Source: Malachius bipustulatus (taxonomy: Eukaryota > Arthropoda > Insecta > Coleoptera > Melyridae). Taken from it: 64,000 bases of DNA. The DNA is taken from assembly GCA_910589415.1 (NCBI GenBank), contig OU342639.1, forward strand, positions 17,616,268-17,680,267. Reading direction: 5' to 3'. Shown here piece by piece: positions 32,037 to 43,165 of the stretch; position 1 is the first letter of the stretch; each line of letters opens with the position of its first letter. Below the pieces are notes generated by a model. It had not been told where the DNA came from. It ran no database searches and was given only the letters and a program-made list of their open reading frames with translations. The translations under genes were made by a program, and so were the position numbers.

Positions 32037-35000
32037 GTTAGTGGAGATAATTTTTAGCTTATAATAAGATTTTAATGGGTAAAACCATAATTTAAAAAAC
32101 AATGAATTTTTCTCAATTTTAAATGATATTGAATTTTGAATTATTATGAATTAATATTTTGAATTGATATTTCAATTCTAAATGATAAATTGATATCTCT
32201 GTCATAAATAATGAGATACACATAAAATATTTCGACGTTTTACATGAAAAAAAAACACTCCAAAGAGGTCTTATGTTAAGTGAGTCAAACTATTGATTTG
32301 AAGAAATCAAAACACTTTCACCTTGCATGAAAACGACTTTGTTCGGGATCTAGAAGACTAGTTAGGTATACAGAAAAATCGATTACGGTTTTTAAGCCAG
32401 TTAAAACAAAAAAAAAACCTATCCAGAATATCAGAAAACGGTTTAAGTGTAACTTGCCTTAACTTATTTCATATAGTTTACATGGTGTTTTAGTGATATA
32501 GGGTTAAATATAAAGGGGTAGTTCCCCTCATAAATATTACTTAAAAATGAATTTCAGCTCCAATTGACGCTTTATCAAAAAGATACAGGGTGTCAAAATT
32601 AAAAATAAAACATAAAAATTTTTGGTTAAGTAACTCATTTAAATTTAAACCGCTTTTGGTGAAACTTGCCACGAACAATAAACGAACTAAGAACCTTTAA
32701 TTTAATTATTTCCGATTTTGTGAATGTCTTCCAGTGGCGTAGAATAAAATAATAGAAATACTTCTTTGTTCTAAAATGCATGAATAACGGTTTTGCAATT
32801 GCAGAAAAGTGTAAAAAAAGTCAGTGGTCTGAAAGATAGGGAGGGAAAAGTGGCTCTAGCCCTTTAGCTTTATTTACGCCATTGGAAAACGTTATAAAGG
32901 AACCCTTTTTTAGAAAACTTTTTTATTATCCATCTTAGGAAAAAAGTTATTTCGCATAAAAAGTTTTGCTTGATCTGAAATCTAAAATGAAATAGGTACC
33001 TAGTCAGATATCAAATTTTTGCAGTCGTATACAGTGTGTATCACAGGCATGGTACACCCCCTTTTTCTCTTTATTTTTGAAATTTTGAAAATTTATTTGA
33101 GATCATTTTTTGAAATTTGGTACTATTTTAAATGCCAAATTTGTTTTTATTGAATTTTTTATTTCTCAATTATAGTGTGCCATGACTTCAGTTGTGTTCG
33201 TTACAGATGCAAAATGGGTACACCAAAATGTCCCTTATTAAGAGTAGGTACTAGTAGATGGTACCTCGGTACCAATATGGTACCATTTGAAAAAAATGAA
33301 TCCAGCTCAAAAAATAATTCCGGTGCGCATAATTTATCCATAAATCACTTAATTTAGTACTTTTAACAAAAATTCGATTTTTCTAGCATTAGATGATCCA
33401 ATTGGAGTAAAACGAAATAGTCATGGCACATTATAATTGAGAAATAAAAAATTAAATAAAGACAAATTTGACATTTAAATATAATAATCCAGAATATAAG
33501 AATCCAAAAATATAATAATATATAGGGTGTCCCGCTTAAAAATAAAAAGTTGGTAACATTTCCGGAAAAACCGGATGTGGGAAAAAATCAAATTTTCTGC
33601 TAAAAAGTTCGCTCTATCGAGAATATGCGACGTATCAAATTTCAAAAAATTATCTCAATAAAAAAGAAAAAAAAGGGGGTGTACCATGCCTGTGACACAC
33701 ACTGCATACGATGTTTGTCCTAGAATATGAATCTTGCCAAAAAGTAAAGTAACCTTTATTTTAGACAATATCAAAAATTGTTAATAAAAAAAAATCAAGA
33801 CTCGCATTGGACTGCGAAAATTTTATGTCTGACTATTTCATTTTAGATTTCAGACAAAACACAGCTTTTTCTGGAGAATAACTTTTTTTTCCGAAGGGTC
33901 GCGGTGGGGTTTGTATATTTGTGAGATGTACTCTGAATTGTAATTCCGTGGATGTATCTCGCTATGTTGCAGAGTCGGACTTTGAGGCTGCTGGAGCTTA
34001 TCTGGTGGACCATAATGTGTACGTCTATTCAATCTATAGAACCCCAGATAGTAATTATGATGAGTCGGTGACTAGATTGTCTTCTCTCCTGGATACGGTG
34101 AACCTCGTGAGGGACGCGGTTATTGTGGCGGGTGATTTTAATGTGCATTTCAGCACCACCGGCTGCAAGACTAGCGATCGACGAGCTATTGACCTGTGTA
34201 GCGTTATGGCGTCTTATGGTCTTAAGCAGACAGTCTTTTTCAATACAAGACTGAACTCATGTCTCGACAATGTGTTCACCAATGTCGGTGAGGGACTATG
34301 TTCTACTTATCCGGTAGATACGTCACACTTAACGGATCACCTTGGGATACAGTTTCTCTGTCCTTGTTCGGAGCAAGCCTCTGCCCCGCGGGTCCGAGTA
34401 TGCTGGAGACCAATCACTGACCTCGGTCTCTTTTATTACTACAACACTGTTGAGCAGATTGACTGGAGTTTCGTAGCCGATGGTCAGATTGACATTGAGA
34501 GCAAATTTGATATGTTTATCGACCTTCTATCGCAGGCACTGGAAAGCTGTTTACCTCAGAAAACCAAGATATTAAACAGAAACCAGAAATGCGACTCTAC
34601 TGGGTGGTTCGACGCCACTCTGGTGAGTATGCGGGAGAGGCTGAGAACCTTGACAGCACTGAGCCGGGAAAACCCAATCCTGGTTCCAAAACCTACCCTA
34701 TCAGATTATAGGAAGCGGTATCGTAGAGAGGTTTCCAATTGTAGGAAGAAAGCCAATGATGATTTGATTGGTAGGGCAGCCAACAAACAGTCCGCCATGT
34801 GGAAGATCATTTCCGGTAATAAGCCTAAGCCCTTTCATACACCCAGTGATAAATTGAATGCTGAACAATTTAATGAGTTTTTTGTTTCGGTGGCGGATAA
34901 GATAGCAGGTGGGTTACATTCTGGCAGCAAGACTTATGGAGAGTACTTGAGGGCCGCTGATACTGTTGCACCTTTGGAACATTTTGCTTTCAAACATGTA

Positions 35001-38000
35001 ACATTCAATCAAGTGAGAATGATCTTGGATAATATTAAGAATAGCAACTCAAAAGACTGCTACGGTTTCAATACCAAAATTATTAAAACAATTAAAAATC
35101 TAATAATTTATCCGTTAACTAATCTCATTAACCAATCAATAACGGTTGGTGTATTCCCTTCGATGTTAAAAATTGCGAAGGTTACTCCCATCTTTAAGAA
35201 CAAAGGTTCTGTTGACAATTGTGATGACTACCGCCCCATATCGATACTTCCCGTACTCTCTAAGGTGTTTGAGGCTGTTCTAAAGGATCAGATGATGGAC
35301 TATTTTGAGGATGGGTTGTTTCTTCCTTGCCAGTTTGGATTTCGTACTAGAAAGTCCACAACACTTGCTATAGATCATCTGGTGAAGCAGGTAACTGAAA
35401 ATTTTGAAGAGGGGCTTGACACATACGCCTCATTTTATGACCTTACCAAGGCCTTTGATTGCATGTCTCACGGTATCCTCTTGGAGAAGCTCGAGCTCTA
35501 TGGGTTCTCGACGGATGCTGTGAGGCTGTTGGAGAGTTATCTGTATGATAGGCTTCAATATGTGGACTTTAAAGGTTGCTCATCTGTACCCAGAAACGTT
35601 CAGCGTGGGGTCCCACAAGGCTCTGTGCTCGGACCAATTCTGTTTTTGGTGTATGTGAACGACATAGTCGGGTTCCATCCGAATGTTGGTCTGATACTCT
35701 TCGCTGACGATACTACTACATATCTAAGTTACAGCCCACCAACAGATATTAGAGATGCTGTGTGTACTGTGCAGTCGAGGGCTACTGACTGGTTTTCTAC
35801 AAATGAACTAAGCTTAAATGTATGTAAAACCCAAAATCTGAACTTCAGCCTTCGGAATATCACACCCCAGCTTCCAACATCTAAATCTGTCAAATTTCTG
35901 GGGGTGTATTTGGACCCTAAGCTTACATGGGGAGAGCACACAGGTCACTTAGTGGCCAGACTGGCTAGTATCGTTTATCTGATGCGTAACCTTGTCAGGG
36001 TAGTCTCACGGGAGGTCCTGATGGCAGCATATCATGGCTACTTTGCATCAGTCATGACATATGCATTGTTATCCTGGGGTCATTCGGCTCATGCTGCGGA
36101 GGTCTTTGGTGTCCAGAGGAGGTGTGTCCGTGTGATGGCTGGTCTCGGTTATCGTGACTGTTGTCGGCGGGCATTTGCTAGCCTTCGAATACTGACTTTG
36201 CCATCAGCATATATACTATTATGTCTTATATACATTAAGCGAAATTATAACCTGTTTACTCAGCATAGCGACGTGCATAGCTACCCAACAAGGGGCAATC
36301 TGAATGTACTGCCGGACTATTTTCGGCTTGGGAGGGCCAGAACCGGTACATCATACTATTGCATAAAATTCTACAATGTTCTACCAGCTCACATTAGAAC
36401 TCTAGATGAGAAAACCTTCAAGAAAAGGATTAAAAACTACTTGACATCTAAAGCCTTCTATAGCTTTGAGGAATACCTTTCTTCAACCTTCACTCATGTA
36501 AATGATATCTGACTATTGGGCTGGGCTCTGACTGAGGATCGACAATTAATGTGTTTTCAGTTTATTGTCTTGCCTTTTAAGCCGTGTTTTATTTGTTTTT
36601 TTTTGACGTGTTTGTAATCAAACTGTGTAATTGATGTTTTTCTCTTTACTATCGAGCTATATTACTGTGGTTCGAAATAATGTACCAATAATTTTTACTT
36701 TGATTTGACTTGTGTAAACACTTAAATGTGTATTCACACCAATAAATTATTATTATTATTATTTTCCGAAAATGAATAGAATGGATATATAAGTTTCCCA
36801 TAATATGATCCCAACTTACGACGTAGACATACTGTAGATATATATTTTAGTGTATTTTTATTTTTAATTGAAGATTATATCGCCACCCTGAATTAATTTC
36901 CGATATCTTTGGAAATGAAAGATGCTATTTTCATTTATTTATAACTCATAAATTACTCATTACAAACTTAAATGTAACCCAATTAACTCCATTAACTCAA
37001 TAACTCAATATAAAAATTTACCTCATTTAAAATAACAATTAAAAATGATGACGTTGACGAGTTCCGGTATATGTATAAGCACAAACGGTGGACAATCAAA
37101 AAATATTATTTTATTTACTTATTTATTTTTTTTTCGCAAAAAATTGGAATCCGCATCTAAAGATGAAAGTAGCAAATGAAAACGGCTTTTAGTTTCGAAA
37201 TTGCCATGTTTCAGTGAATCTGAATCCATCGCGAATTTTTATCCCAATTGTAAAATTTAATAACATTTTTCGTCAAGTTGTTTGATTTTTGTAAAAATCA
37301 AAAGGCGTACGATTTGACTCTTCATAAATTATCGGTAATAATAAGCTTTCGACGTAGACATTGAAAATTAATGTATAGAATGAACCTGAAGTCAGCAATG
37401 ATTTTGAAAAAATCGACACTTAAAACTACGAGAATATAAATTTTTCTTGGACATCTCGATAAAAATTTTCTGAATTAAATAATTTTTTAGCTGGACATAG
37501 AGACAAAATTATAGTCACAATCGGCAGAAAATAATAAATTTTTTTAAGAATACATGCATGCATGCCTCGTCAGGAGAGGAAAAATCCTTCTTCAGAGGGA
37601 ATATCTCGAGAATAGGAGTTTTTGAGTGGTTATGCCCATGGAGATACTACCGATCCCCAAGTTACATAAAATTTACCGGGAGCCAATATTTTAAGGACCA
37701 ATAAGGATTGTAAGAGCTGATAATTTTTGAATCAGATCTCGTTATTTTAGATCTAGGATATAAGTATAAAAAACCTTCTTGCGCATCAATCGCAGAAATA
37801 GTGTATTTTTATGCGATTCAATTATGAAAATTTTTGCCGCCTTTTAAATTGGCTTTCTGAATTTTTCCATAGTCAGGTCGAATTTTCGTAGAGGTTTACT
37901 GATGTGAAAATTCATTTCATTTCGTTTGAAAGCGTGCCATAAAATAGATTTTTACACGTCATAATAAACCAAAAAAAAATTTACAAAATTGAACAATTTC

Positions 38001-40054
38001 GTCCCTTTTCCTATACCCGCCACTGACTAACTTTAAAAAGTTACAGGCGAGTTCTGAAAATCGAACATTTGAAATTTTAGAGAAATAAACATCATGTAAA
38101 AAAATCGAATAACTCCGCCATTTCTCTTATTTGCTTCTTGAAATTTTGGAGAGTTAAAGTTTATTAGTGTAGTTGTCTACTCTGAAAATTTCAGGTAAAT
38201 TCCCTCAAAAATGTGCTCATAATCAGTTAAAGAAATTTAGCCATTTTTACCATTTTCTTACCCACGCCACTAGCTTATTATTAAAAATAATTAAAATTTT
38301 ATTGCATTAATTCAAATTTCAAATCATTTTAATCCAATCTTCTTAATACAGATGTGTAGGAGTTTTTATTTTCTGCAATTGGGGTTGGCAGGAGCAGGCA
38401 TATCTGCATGGGTGATCGCGCCCGAGCCGAGCGCGATGAAAACGGTGCGCTGGTGCTGGTGGGTACACGACGCATCGCTGATGGGCTTTTCCTCATTTTT
38501 ATATTATTCTAATAATGAACATTCAATCGTTAAGTTATTAGACAAGCCTTTAGTTGCCATTCTCATTATTTTGTTAGGCGAAAACCATGCCACATGGACC
38601 GGATTTTTCGAAATTTTAAAGGACACCCTGTAGAAGTAACGCGACTTTTGAAAATTTTTTTCAACGAAAATTTAACGTCATCCCAAAGTTTCACAAGAGT
38701 AAAAAATTTCTTTCACTAATCTTGAAAGATGAAGCTACTAGAAGGTTTTTAAAATTTTAGAGAAATTAACATCATGTAAAATAAATTCGAATATCTCCGC
38801 CATTTCTTTTATTTGATCTTTGAAATTTTTAAAGATTAAAGAGTATTAGTATAGTTGTCTACTGTAAAAAATTTAGTTCAATTCCTTCAAAAATGTGCTC
38901 AAAAACGGTTATAGAAATTTACCCATTTTTACCCTTTTCCTACCCACGCCACTGGCTTATTAATAGAAATAATGCAAATTTTATTGCATTAACTCAAATT
39001 TTAAATAATTTTTTTCCAATCCTGTTAATTTTATTTAAAAGTTATTTTACCATCTTGCTCATACAGGGGTTCAAAATATAGTAAATTTTCCGAAAATTCA
39101 AATGGTCGCCATTTTGGAACGTCTTTACCTATTTTACTCAAATACAGTACCAGACGACTACTTGAGGTTATCTTACTACCAGAAAAATTTCAGCGCTCTA
39201 GATTGAAAACTTCGACCAGAACCTGTGCCTCACGGACGGTTTTTTTTTTTAAATTCGGAGGGACATTCTGTAGAAGTAACGCAACTCTAGGAAAATGTTT
39301 TTTACGAAAATTAAACGTCAGCCCTGAGGTTTATGAGAGTAAAAAATTTCGTTCATTAATCTTGAAAGATGAAGCTACAGGAGCGTGTTTAAAATTTTAG
39401 AGAAATAAACATCATGTAAAAAAAAAATCGAATATCTCCGCCATTTTTTTTAGTTACTTCGTGAAATTCTCAAGGGTTGAAGCCTATTAGTATAGTTGTC
39501 TACTGTAAAAATTTCAGTTTAATTACTTTATAAATGTGCTCATAAATTGTTGGAGAAATTTAGCCATTTTTACCCTTTTCTACCCACGTCACTGGCTTAT
39601 TAATAAAAAAAATGCAAATTTTATTACACTAAATTAAATTTCAAGTCATTTACTTCCAATCTTGTAAATTTGATATAAAACTCTTCTTCTATCTAGCTTA
39701 TACAGGGGTTCAAAAAATAGTCCTTTTTCCAAAAATTAAAATGGCAGCCATTTTGAAACGGCTCGGCCGATTTTGCTCAAGTGCAATACCAGACCACTCC
39801 TTGTGGACATCTTACTCTCACAAAAATTTCAGCCTCCTAGATTGAAAACTGCGGCCAGAAACCGTGCCTCAAAGTCCGGATTTGGGGAACTTTGAAAGGA
39901 CACCCTGTAGAAGTAACGTGACTTTTGGAATTTTTTTCAACGAAAATCTAAAGTCATTCCCAAGCTTTACAAGAATCCAAAATTTCGTTCACTAATCTTG
40001 AAAGATAAAGCTACAGGAGCGTTTTTAAAATCGAAAAATCGTGATTTTGGAGAA

Positions 40055-40085
<31 letters not shown>

Positions 40086-42983
40086 AATATATATATATCG
40101 TGGGCAGGTGAATTTTGGAAAACCACTTTTTCGTGACCTGGGGGTCATGATCGGTGGACATTTGATGAGTTTGGGTAATTTTCGAAAAGTGATGTCGTCC
40201 TCAATAGTGTATTTTTTTATTAAAAAATACACTAAAATGCTTCTGTCTAAGAAAAATAACTATTTTACACTTTACTGACCACTAATTAATATACCTGGAG
40301 TATATTTTGGTTTAAAATTCAGTTGTTGGAAAAAATTTCGAAGTGATAGCCAGCGACATCTATCCGGAAGAGAACGAATTGCAGCAGTTTGATTTCAACC
40401 TTGTCGCTACCGTTACTGCATATTCTGTGCGCCAGCACAGCAGCGTAGAAGGCATCTTTTCCGTATGAATAAAACAGGGTCACATAAGTAACGGATCAAT
40501 GTATCAGATGGCAGCAGCTATTATACCGTGTTGAGGGGAAACAAAATCAATGATAGGGTACGGACTTTAAAAATTTAAAAACAAGCGGTCGGTTGTGGAA
40601 CTGTCTTATTTATTTTTATCTCCGCGGTGTCGATTGTCGGGGTAGGTATCACCTCTCACAGATTATGATTTATGGCAAATAAAAATAAAAAACTTTCTAC
40701 AGAATTTTCTTTGTATTAAAAATTAATGATACTCAATTTTTTGGCTCTCTCAAAAGATTTGTTAAGTAATTAGTACCTACCTTATGTTGACTAGGTGACC
40801 TTCGCCGCCGCAAGACGTTGGCGTCTCCAGGCCAGGGATGGGCGTGTAAACAATTAAATATATACAATTAAATTGTTTACACAGCCAATTTTCATGTAAA
40901 GAACGTAAAGAATGTAAACAATGGAACAAATAATTTTACTATGGAATAAGGTTATGGAAGCTTGGATTTGAAAATTTATTACCTACTAGTCGTCCACGGT
41001 CACTGATTTTTGATTAAATAAGTTATTCATAAATTAACAAATAAACAGATTGACTGGTTCACATTTTTATAATAATTAAGTTCATTTGGCGGCTATTGAA
41101 CCTCATTTTACTTCTTCTTCTTTCTTCTACTTTGCCTATGCCTACTAATAAAACTATACTATCTTCTCAATCTTGCGCATTGAACAAAATACCTTAAACT
41201 ATAATAATATATGAAACTTAGCTCAAAAAGCGGCGACAAAATGAAGTGCCATCTAGCGTTTCGGGTCGGACCTAACGACGATTTAAACAATTACTTTCGA
41301 GACATTTGGTGTGTAATTTTTCGAAAAATTTTCGCCGTACCCCTGAGACCCCCTGTTGGACTCTAATGCCAAAATTATTGAAATATTATTCTGTCAAATA
41401 TTTAACAACACCATAAAAATACCACAATTTTCATTCGACTCTACTTGCCCCCCATTTTCGTATCAAACATAAAGAATCACTGCATGGCTATAATATTAAT
41501 ATTTAATATTAATTTGTAAAACATTTAAATAAATTCATCCTTCGAAACATAGTCGACCTTTCCCAACATTCAATTCTAGCCTTATAAGAAGGGAGGGGGA
41601 GGACGGCAAATTTAGGGTCAACACCAGGTTGCAGTAATCCAAATCCACGCTATACGCAACTGGGAGCCCCTAACTAATTATCCGCCCCGGGTTTCATTAT
41701 ACTCTTGATCCGCCACTACCTTGTAGTCTCCCGTTAATTAGTTGATCCTGTAGCTAACCATGTATATGCCTTTTTTTAAATATTAAAATTCATTACAGAC
41801 CTTTCAAAGGATCAAAACTAACAGACAAGGAAGACTTCGACTTAAAATACGAAAAAGAAAATTAGACGATGGTTGTCCAATTTGTATAGGAAAACTACAA
41901 CGGTCTCAAGATGAAATCAGCATGCATTTAGAACAATGTAGAAAGGTGAGTGCTCCATCGCGTTTTACATTAATGACCAAATTAACACACTTTTTTTGAT
42001 TTTTTGATTTTTTAGGGAGTCCAAGATGAAGAAGAAACAGTAGACATTGAAGGTGACATAGAACTCGAAGAATGGACAGAAAATCGCGGCAGGATGCAAA
42101 CGTTATTATCATCAGCGCCTTCCAGTACAGAAGCTGTAATAATCAGCGAAGAAATGGAAAGTGACGACCTCATTGTTGACGGTGATGAACCAGAAGACTC
42201 GCCTTTTGGTCCTTCGCAGTATACCAATGCTGATTCTTTGGCAAAATCATCAAATCGGGATAAATATAAAGATAAAGGTTGGCTTAGTAATAATTCCTCC
42301 TACTCGATTTCGCTATGAATACTTCGCAGCCACCAAGATTTATAATGGATTTTATTTACGTTTACAGAAAGTCAATCCCAGGTCGCTACGGTGAACTCGA
42401 GTGGCGACGTGGTGGTGGGGAAGGGCGAAACCGGAGGTGGCGGCGGAGGTGGTTTACAATGTGACAGCAACGTTAGTACTTCCGATGCAGAGCCTAGCAG
42501 CCGAGCGCAAATGATTGAGGAACTGAGGAGCCGTATCAGGCAGTTGGAGGCAGAAGGTCCAACTGGTTCGGAAACCGCCACCACAACAACGGAGGCTGAA
42601 GACTATAAATGTCTTATCTGCTTGGTAATGACTAAGAATGGTGTTGATGACTTTGTTATTAAATTTGGATTTAATTAATAGGAACATTATAAGAAGCCCG
42701 TGATTTCAACTGTTTGCTGGCATGTACATTGCGAAGAATGTTGGCTGCACACTTTGGTAAGTACCTAAGAATTATTGCTATTCATCATAAAAATAAGAAC
42801 AACTTATGGCTGTGTAGTGCTGTGTGGTCATCTGCATTTGACACTGTAGTGGTTGTAGCGTAGAAATAATTTTATCTTTCTTTATTTATTAAAATATTTT
42901 CTTTATTTTAGGGAAGCAAAAAGGTTTGCCCACAATGCAGTATGATAACTTCACCGTCGGATCTTCGACGCATTTTTATGTAA
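31822..42983 (+). CDS. RNF220: RNF220-type E3 ubiquitin ligase, 3' six exons (partial at 5' end)
   Basis: Join of 31822-32036, 41799-41945, 42016-42277, 42368-42624, 42682-42756 and 42912-42983. The first exon starts with two bases completing a codon, and all junctions keep phase, giving about 341 residues plus stop. In order: a zinc-finger-like CPVCGLTISAEDLETHFMHE; a basic FQRIKTNRQGRLRLKIRKRK block; CPICIGKL...HLEQC; an acidic linker with VDGDEP and GPSQYTNADSL; a short coiled coil (EELRSRIRQLEAEG); and a C-terminal C3HC4 RING with CLIC, CWHVHCEEC and CPQC, ending SDLRRIFM. Order and motifs match vertebrate RNF220, which ubiquitinates nuclear substrates and modulates Wnt and Hedgehog signalling. 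That role is by homology only. The N-terminal region (about 200 residues in the human protein) is not found here. Confidence 0.92.
33027..33712. mobile_element. Palindromic MITE in the RNF220 intron
   Basis: Left end CAGTGTGTATCACAGGCATG and right end CATGCCTGTGACACACACTG are inverted copies. The inner arms pair 33133-33188 with 33421-33480 (TTTTTTATTTCTCAATTATA). The right arm carries about 140 extra bases, including a terminus-like TATAGGGTGTCCC near 33522, so a second insertion is likely. It is non-coding. Confidence 0.7.
33896..36763 (+). mobile_element. 5'-truncated Jockey-like LINE with TSD, sense in RNF220 intron
   Basis: The insertion starts inside the endonuclease domain and ends in AATAAATTATTATTATTATT. 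Flanks share TTTTCCGAA (33887-33895 and 36762-36770), a target-site duplication of about 9 bp. The TTA-type tail and 5' truncation are hallmarks of target-primed reverse transcription. Confidence 0.88.
33897..36512 (+). CDS. LINE ORF2: endonuclease (partial) and reverse transcriptase
   Basis: An uninterrupted frame of about 871 codons, continuing upstream of the first possible start to the truncation point (RGGVCIFVRCTL is in frame). The apurinic-type endonuclease occupies roughly the first 155 residues, with VAGDFNVHF and SHLTDHLGIQF. The reverse transcriptase is central: AKVTPIFKNKGS, DDYRPISILPVLSKVFE, FYDLTKAFDCM, RGVPQGSVLGPILFLVYVND and LFADDTT (catalytic FADD). A C-terminal thumb with VKFLGVYLD follows. 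It acts in cis to nick DNA and copy its own RNA into the break. The intact frame points to a young insertion, but the missing 5' end removes ORF1, the promoter and part of the endonuclease. It resembles the Jockey/CR1 group; I cannot place the clade exactly. Confidence 0.9.
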   Translation, partial: GRGGVCIFVRCTLNCNSVDVSRYVAESDFEAAGAYLVDHNVYVYSIYRTPDSNYDESVTRLSSLLDTVNLVRDAVIVAGDFNVHFSTTGCKTSDRRAIDLCSVMASYGLKQTVFFNTRLNSCLDNVFTNVGEGLCSTYPVDTSHLTDHLGIQFLCPCSEQASAPRVRVCWRPITDLGLFYYYNTVEQIDWSFVADGQIDIESKFDMFIDLLSQALESCLPQKTKILNRNQKCDSTGWFDATLVSMRERLRTLTALSRENPILVPKPTLSDYRKRYRREVSNCRKKANDDLIGRAANKQSAMWKIISGNKPKPFHTPSDKLNAEQFNEFFVSVADKIAGGLHSGSKTYGEYLRAADTVAPLEHFAFKHVTFNQVRMILDNIKNSNSKDCYGFNTKIIKTIKNLIIYPLTNLINQSITVGVFPSMLKIAKVTPIFKNKGSVDNCDDYRPISILPVLSKVFEAVLKDQMMDYFEDGLFLPCQFGFRTRKSTTLAIDHLVKQVTENFEEGLDTYASFYDLTKAFDCMSHGILLEKLELYGFSTDAVRLLESYLYDRLQYVDFKGCSSVPRNVQRGVPQGSVLGPILFLVYVNDIVGFHPNVGLILFADDTTTYLSYSPPTDIRDAVCTVQSRATDWFSTNELSLNVCKTQNLNFSLRNITPQLPTSKSVKFLGVYLDPKLTWGEHTGHLVARLASIVYLMRNLVRVVSREVLMAAYHGYFASVMTYALLSWGHSAHAAEVFGVQRRCVRVMAGLGYRDCCRRAFASLRILTLPSAYILLCLIYIKRNYNLFTQHSDVHSYPTRGNLNVLPDYFRLGRARTGTSYYCIKFYNVLPAHIRTLDEKTFKKRIKNYLTSKAFYSFEEYLSSTFTHVNDI
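36771..38009. other. Intronic, no recognised element
   Basis: A+T-rich. A duplicated CATGCATGCATGCC string occurs near 37554. No coding motif. Confidence 0.35.
38010..40060. repeat. Tandem array, period about 640 bp, roughly three units
   Basis: Anchor GGACACCCTGTAGAAGTAAC occurs near 38620 and 39898, and as GGACATTCTGTAGAAGTAAC near 39261. The block CCCACGCCACT-GCTTATTA recurs near 38264, 38943 and 39585; AGTATAGTTGTCTACT and GAAAGATGAAGCTAC also recur once per unit. The first unit is incomplete and contains foreign sequence at about 38350-38480. The CACCCTGTA-type strings at unit joints suggest tandem copies of a transposon-like repeat. Confidence 0.8.
38352..38480 (+). other. G+C-rich insert inside the tandem array, unassigned
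   Basis: About 130 bp of markedly G+C-richer sequence replaces the corresponding part of unit 1. One frame is open (MCRSFYFLQLGLAGAGISAW, then VIAPEPSAMKTVRWCWWVHD). I recognise no family. It may be an exon-like fragment or a small insertion. Confidence 0.25.
40056..40100. repeat. TA microsatellite
   Basis: Alternating TA with AAATA interruptions, at the end of the tandem array and directly before the repeat at 40104. Confidence 0.9.
40104..40250. repeat. Dispersed repeat, copy 1 (pairs with 49034-49180)
   Basis: Both copies contain GAATTTTGGAAAA-CACTTT, TTTCGTGA and GGACATTT-GATGA-TTTGG, followed by an A/T-rich CACTAA stretch. Possibly a decayed LTR or MITE end. Confidence 0.65.
40833..41160 (+). 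repeat. Dispersed repeat with CAGGGATGGGCGTGTAAAC-type end, copy 1
   Basis: Starts CAGGGATGGGCGTGTAAACA and matches 61136-61445: shared CTACTAGTCGTCCACGGTCAC-like block (first 20 of it: CTAGTCGTCCACGGTCACTG), GATTTGAAAATTTATTAC and TTTGCCTATGCCTA. The left end resembles a hAT terminus, but no matching inverted end was found. Both copies end at ATCTTCT. Confidence 0.75.
41161..41798. other. Intronic, no recognised element
   Basis: No repeat or coding motif was recognised. A polypyrimidine tract precedes the exon acceptor at 41797-41798. Confidence 0.4.
41799..41945 (+). CDS. RNF220: RNF220 exon with basic block and C2HC-like motif
   Basis: 49 codons, phase 0 at both ends; acceptor CATTACAG, donor AAG/GTGAGT. 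It carries TFQRIKTNRQGRLRLKIRKR and CPICIGKLQ...MHLEQC, the second zinc-binding-like motif. Confidence 0.9.
42016..42277 (+). CDS. RNF220: RNF220 exon, acidic linker
   Basis: Acceptor TTTTTTAG at 42015, donor AAAG/GTTGGC at 42278. The VDIEGDIELEEW and DLIVDGDEPEDS segments and PSQYTNADSL correspond to the acidic region of RNF220. It ends after one base of a codon. An AG four bases further in (42018-42019) is a possible alternative acceptor but would break the frame. Confidence 0.88.
42368..42624 (+). CDS. RNF220: RNF220 exon, coiled coil and start of RING
   Basis: Acceptor CGTTTACAG at 42367 completes the split Glu codon; donor TTG/GTAATG at 42625. It contains a Gly-rich run, EELRSRIRQLEAEG, and DYKCLICL, the first RING cysteine pair. 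Confidence 0.88.
42682..42756 (+). CDS. RNF220: RNF220 exon, RING core
   Basis: 25 codons, between acceptor TTAATTAATAG and donor TTG/GTAAGT. It encodes VCWHVHCEECWLHTL, holding the central Cys, His and Cys pair of the RING. Confidence 0.92.
42912..42983 (+). CDS. RNF220: RNF220 terminal exon
   Basis: Acceptor TTTATTTTAG at 42911. 23 codons and TAA: VCPQCSMITSPSDLRRIFM gives the last RING cysteine pair and the conserved C-terminus. Confidence 0.92.
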   Translation, partial: GSKKVCPQCSMITSPSDLRRIFM

Positions 42984-43165
42984 TTCCAAAGAGAAGTTTT
43001 AATAATTTCTAAATAATAAACAAATGCACCTTATTTAACGAACGAGCACTGCTGCAGTTATTGTTTGCCTACAAATGGGTATAGATTAGAAGAAAACTAT
43101 GTAACAACATACATTCAGTATCGTATTTTCAAATTATTAAAGTCATTTTCAACACAATAAAGTTT
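42984..43165 (+). terminator. RNF220 3' UTR with poly(A) signals
   Basis: AATAAA occurs at 43015-43020 and again at 43156-43161, downstream of the stop codon. Which one is used is not known. Confidence 0.55.

Larger units (their letters stand above)
32037..41798 (+). other. RNF220 intron, 9.8 kb, filled with repeats
   Basis: Bounded by GTTAGT at 32037 and TTCATTACAG at 41798. It contains the palindromic MITE at 33027, a Jockey-like LINE at 33896 in the same orientation as the gene, the tandem array of about 640-bp units at 38010, a TA microsatellite, and one copy of a dispersed repeat at 40833. The 32037-33026 part shows no recognised element beyond a terminus-like ATACAGGGTGTC at 32584. Confidence 0.8.

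Noticed and set aside
42391..42678. Reading through the GTAATG at 42625 as coding
   Set aside because: The frame continues only to an intronic stop, while splicing to 42682 restores the RING.
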